This document shows, piece by piece, positions 62,282 through 64,000 of a stretch of DNA of 64,000 nucleotides. The position numbers and the translations under genes are program-made. Every line of letters starts with the position of its first letter. Position 1 is the first letter of the stretch. The notes beneath the pieces were generated by a model. That model saw only the letters and a program-made list of their open reading frames with translations. It did no database searches and was not told the DNA's origin. Origin of the DNA: Symbiodinium natans (Eukaryota > Sar > Dinophyceae > Suessiales > Symbiodiniaceae). The DNA lies in NCBI GenBank assembly GCA_905221605.1, contig CAJNDS010000668.1, positions 493,555-557,554 on the forward strand, read 5' to 3'.

Positions 62282-63087
62282 CTTTAGAGTACTGCACCTC
62301 CCTCTATTGGGCCGAACCCACTATAGAGCCCTTGGGTCTTGTGACTAAGAGGCCGTCCACGGCCGATAATCAGAATTGAAGGAGGAGCTACATGTTGCGA
62401 ATAGGTTGATGGGCTTCTGGGTTTGTGTCCTGGCTACACCCACAGGCAAGAGGACGTCCTATGAGGTCATCAATTGCTGCTGACCCTTTAATGTTTTGTT
62501 TGTGTTTTTATTGCCTCTTAGTGGCAATTCACGGAAAAAAGTTTGGCAAGTAGCTATGTATTTAGTGTTGATCTTCCTAGTTGAAGACTTAGGGTTCAGT
62601 TTAGTCTTCGGGCCTCAGGACGTATGGGTCTTTGGCTTTCTCTTCAACTTAGGAATACTTGGCAGAAAGAGAGATATTGAGAGGCAGAGTGCAGAACAAT
62701 GCAGAACATAAACACCTTCAAACCCTCAAGCGTAGGTGCACATGGTGACAACGATGGCCTCGCCAGAGAAGATGACCACGCCAGTTCGATGGCCGCGCCG
62801 TCCTCGGCATCCTTTTTACGTGGAGTGGTATGGGGTGGCGATTTGCTTGACGCCCCGGATGATCCCAATCAGCAAGTCATGGAAGTCCCTTGAAAAACGA
62901 GAGTCCTGGAATCCTTTCTGATGCTAGTTAATCTGTTGTGTCATGCCGTATAACCCTCAAACTTGAGCTGCGCACCTTGCCACACTTCTGAGGCCAGTGC
63001 GGGCGTACCCACTGCCACCCCCACAGGTGCCACAGGCTCGCAGCAGTTCATATGTGCTTCGTGCTCTGCGAAGCTCTAGGGGTAGGT

Positions 63088-63822
63088 ATGTGGGCTCTTA
63101 ATCAAGCCCCTTACCTTCTCTAAAGGGTTCTGAAGTATGGGCTGTTGGGTTGTATATACCATGTACCTACCCTAAGACTTTCGGTTGTCTGTGCCCCTTT
63201 TGAAGTCAGCTTGCTGCAGCGTCAGGGAGCCGAGCCCTAAACCCTAAACCCTAAACCCTAAACCCGAGATGTACGGAGTTTCGTCTAAGGAATGGGCTTG
63301 GTTTCGTCTGGCGGGGAGGGGGTACTTCCAGCGGGGCTCCCAAACCTCGTGGAGGTCACTTGCCGGAAGCATTTTGAATCCTTCTTTTTTGAGTTAAATG
63401 ACACAAGTTCCTTCTTTTGAGTTAAATGACACAAGTTCATTTTAGACTTGTCTTGGAAACTACATCAAACACAGCCAAACCATGCCAAAACGATAGCAAA
63501 TCCCTAGCAACATCTGCTAGCCTCCCAGGGTCCCTAACATGTGCCATGTGTCCTTCTGTTTGGGGTGTGACCCTAAACCCTAAACCCTAAACCCTAAACC
63601 CTAAACCCTAAACCCTAAACCCTAAACCCTAAACCCTGACAGAATGGCCAAAACAGCAAACTTAACCTGGCTCCGCATGTGTTTTGCGGCGGCAGGGGGC
63701 TTTGAAGCACTCGCACAGCATATGTCTGTTTTGGAGGTCCATGGTACTTCAAATAGGGTTCCATGTATAGATGCCAAGATGAAAACTCTACTTAGAACTT
63801 CCTATGAACCTCCAAGTATACC
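63088..63822. repeat. family-6 and family-2 elements with CCCTAAA arrays
   Basis: Family-6 pieces at 63088-63180 (GGGTTCTGAAGTATGGGC...GTTGTATATACC). CCCTAAA arrays at 63236-63265 and 63571-63637 (nine or ten units). A compact family-2-type palindrome at 63732-63822 (TTGGAGGTCCATGGTACTTC ... TATGAACCTCCAAGTA). A 24-bp direct repeat, TTGAGTTAAATGACACAAGT, at 63391 and 63418. No exon supported after 63090. Confidence 0.7.
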
Positions 63823-64000
63823 ATCCCATGGCTATGCGGCTATACCCTTAGCCTGTACCTAGCCCTGGTATACTTTTGCCCTGAAGTGGGGCTGGTCTGC
63901 TCAGGCAAAGAACTCTATCCCTAATCCATAAATCCTTAAACCACGCGTTGCCAGCTACTGCAGAGATTTGAAACGTTAAATTCTGTCTTGGAGACGTTAA

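Noticed and set aside
6665-63637. A true chromosome end or subtelomere
   Set aside because: Arrays are short, in both orientations, spread over 57 kb and placed around exons of a housekeeping-type gene.

Overview
The window looks like nuclear DNA of a dinoflagellate with a large, intron-rich genome. The evidence is: (i) one gene that can be rebuilt exon by exon and uses GT, GC and GA splice donors, with acceptors mostly of the AG|G type; (ii) very small exons (20-104 nt) separated by introns of 173-1161 nt; (iii) every recognised coding piece from about 8 kb onward reads on the + strand; (iv) TTTAGGG/CCCTAAA telomere-type arrays scattered through the introns rather than at a chromosome end. 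The genus cannot be told from the sequence. Almost all long open frames in the window are chance frames in GC-rich or repeat DNA; the real coding signal is in short exons.

Layout. 1-6.6 kb: GC-rich DNA with no telomere-type repeats, carrying a 238-bp tandem duplication, a diverged duplication, and decayed fragments of two non-LTR-retrotransposon-like C-terminal regions. 6.6-28 kb: dense telomere-type arrays, palindromic hairpin elements, and scattered + strand exon candidates of one or more unidentified genes. 28.5-44.6 kb: exon candidates rich in Lys/Glu and Ser, placed upstream of the kinase and plausibly its disordered N-terminal part; an insert-like block at about 31.6-32.7 kb lies between them. 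44.86-55.78 kb: a complete kinase domain of a PRP4-type (PRPF4B-like) splicing kinase, assembled here from 20 exons in one continuous frame to a stop codon. 55.8-64 kb: further repeats and + strand exon candidates, one with an RCC1-repeat-like GENHTVAL motif.

The introns are the unusual part. TTTAGGG arrays tend to follow exons (several donors are the GT of GTTTAGGG) and CCCTAAA arrays tend to precede exons, so intron ends are often inverted copies of one another. Many introns also hold one or more 75-155 bp near-perfect palindromes belonging to at least seven sequence families, some nested inside others and one split around an exon-like open segment. They look like MITE- or introner-like elements that shape, and possibly create, introns here.

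Limits: exon calls were made by eye from reading frame, splice sites and remembered family motifs. Only the kinase domain is strongly supported; the other exon candidates are provisional, and the start of the kinase gene was not found.
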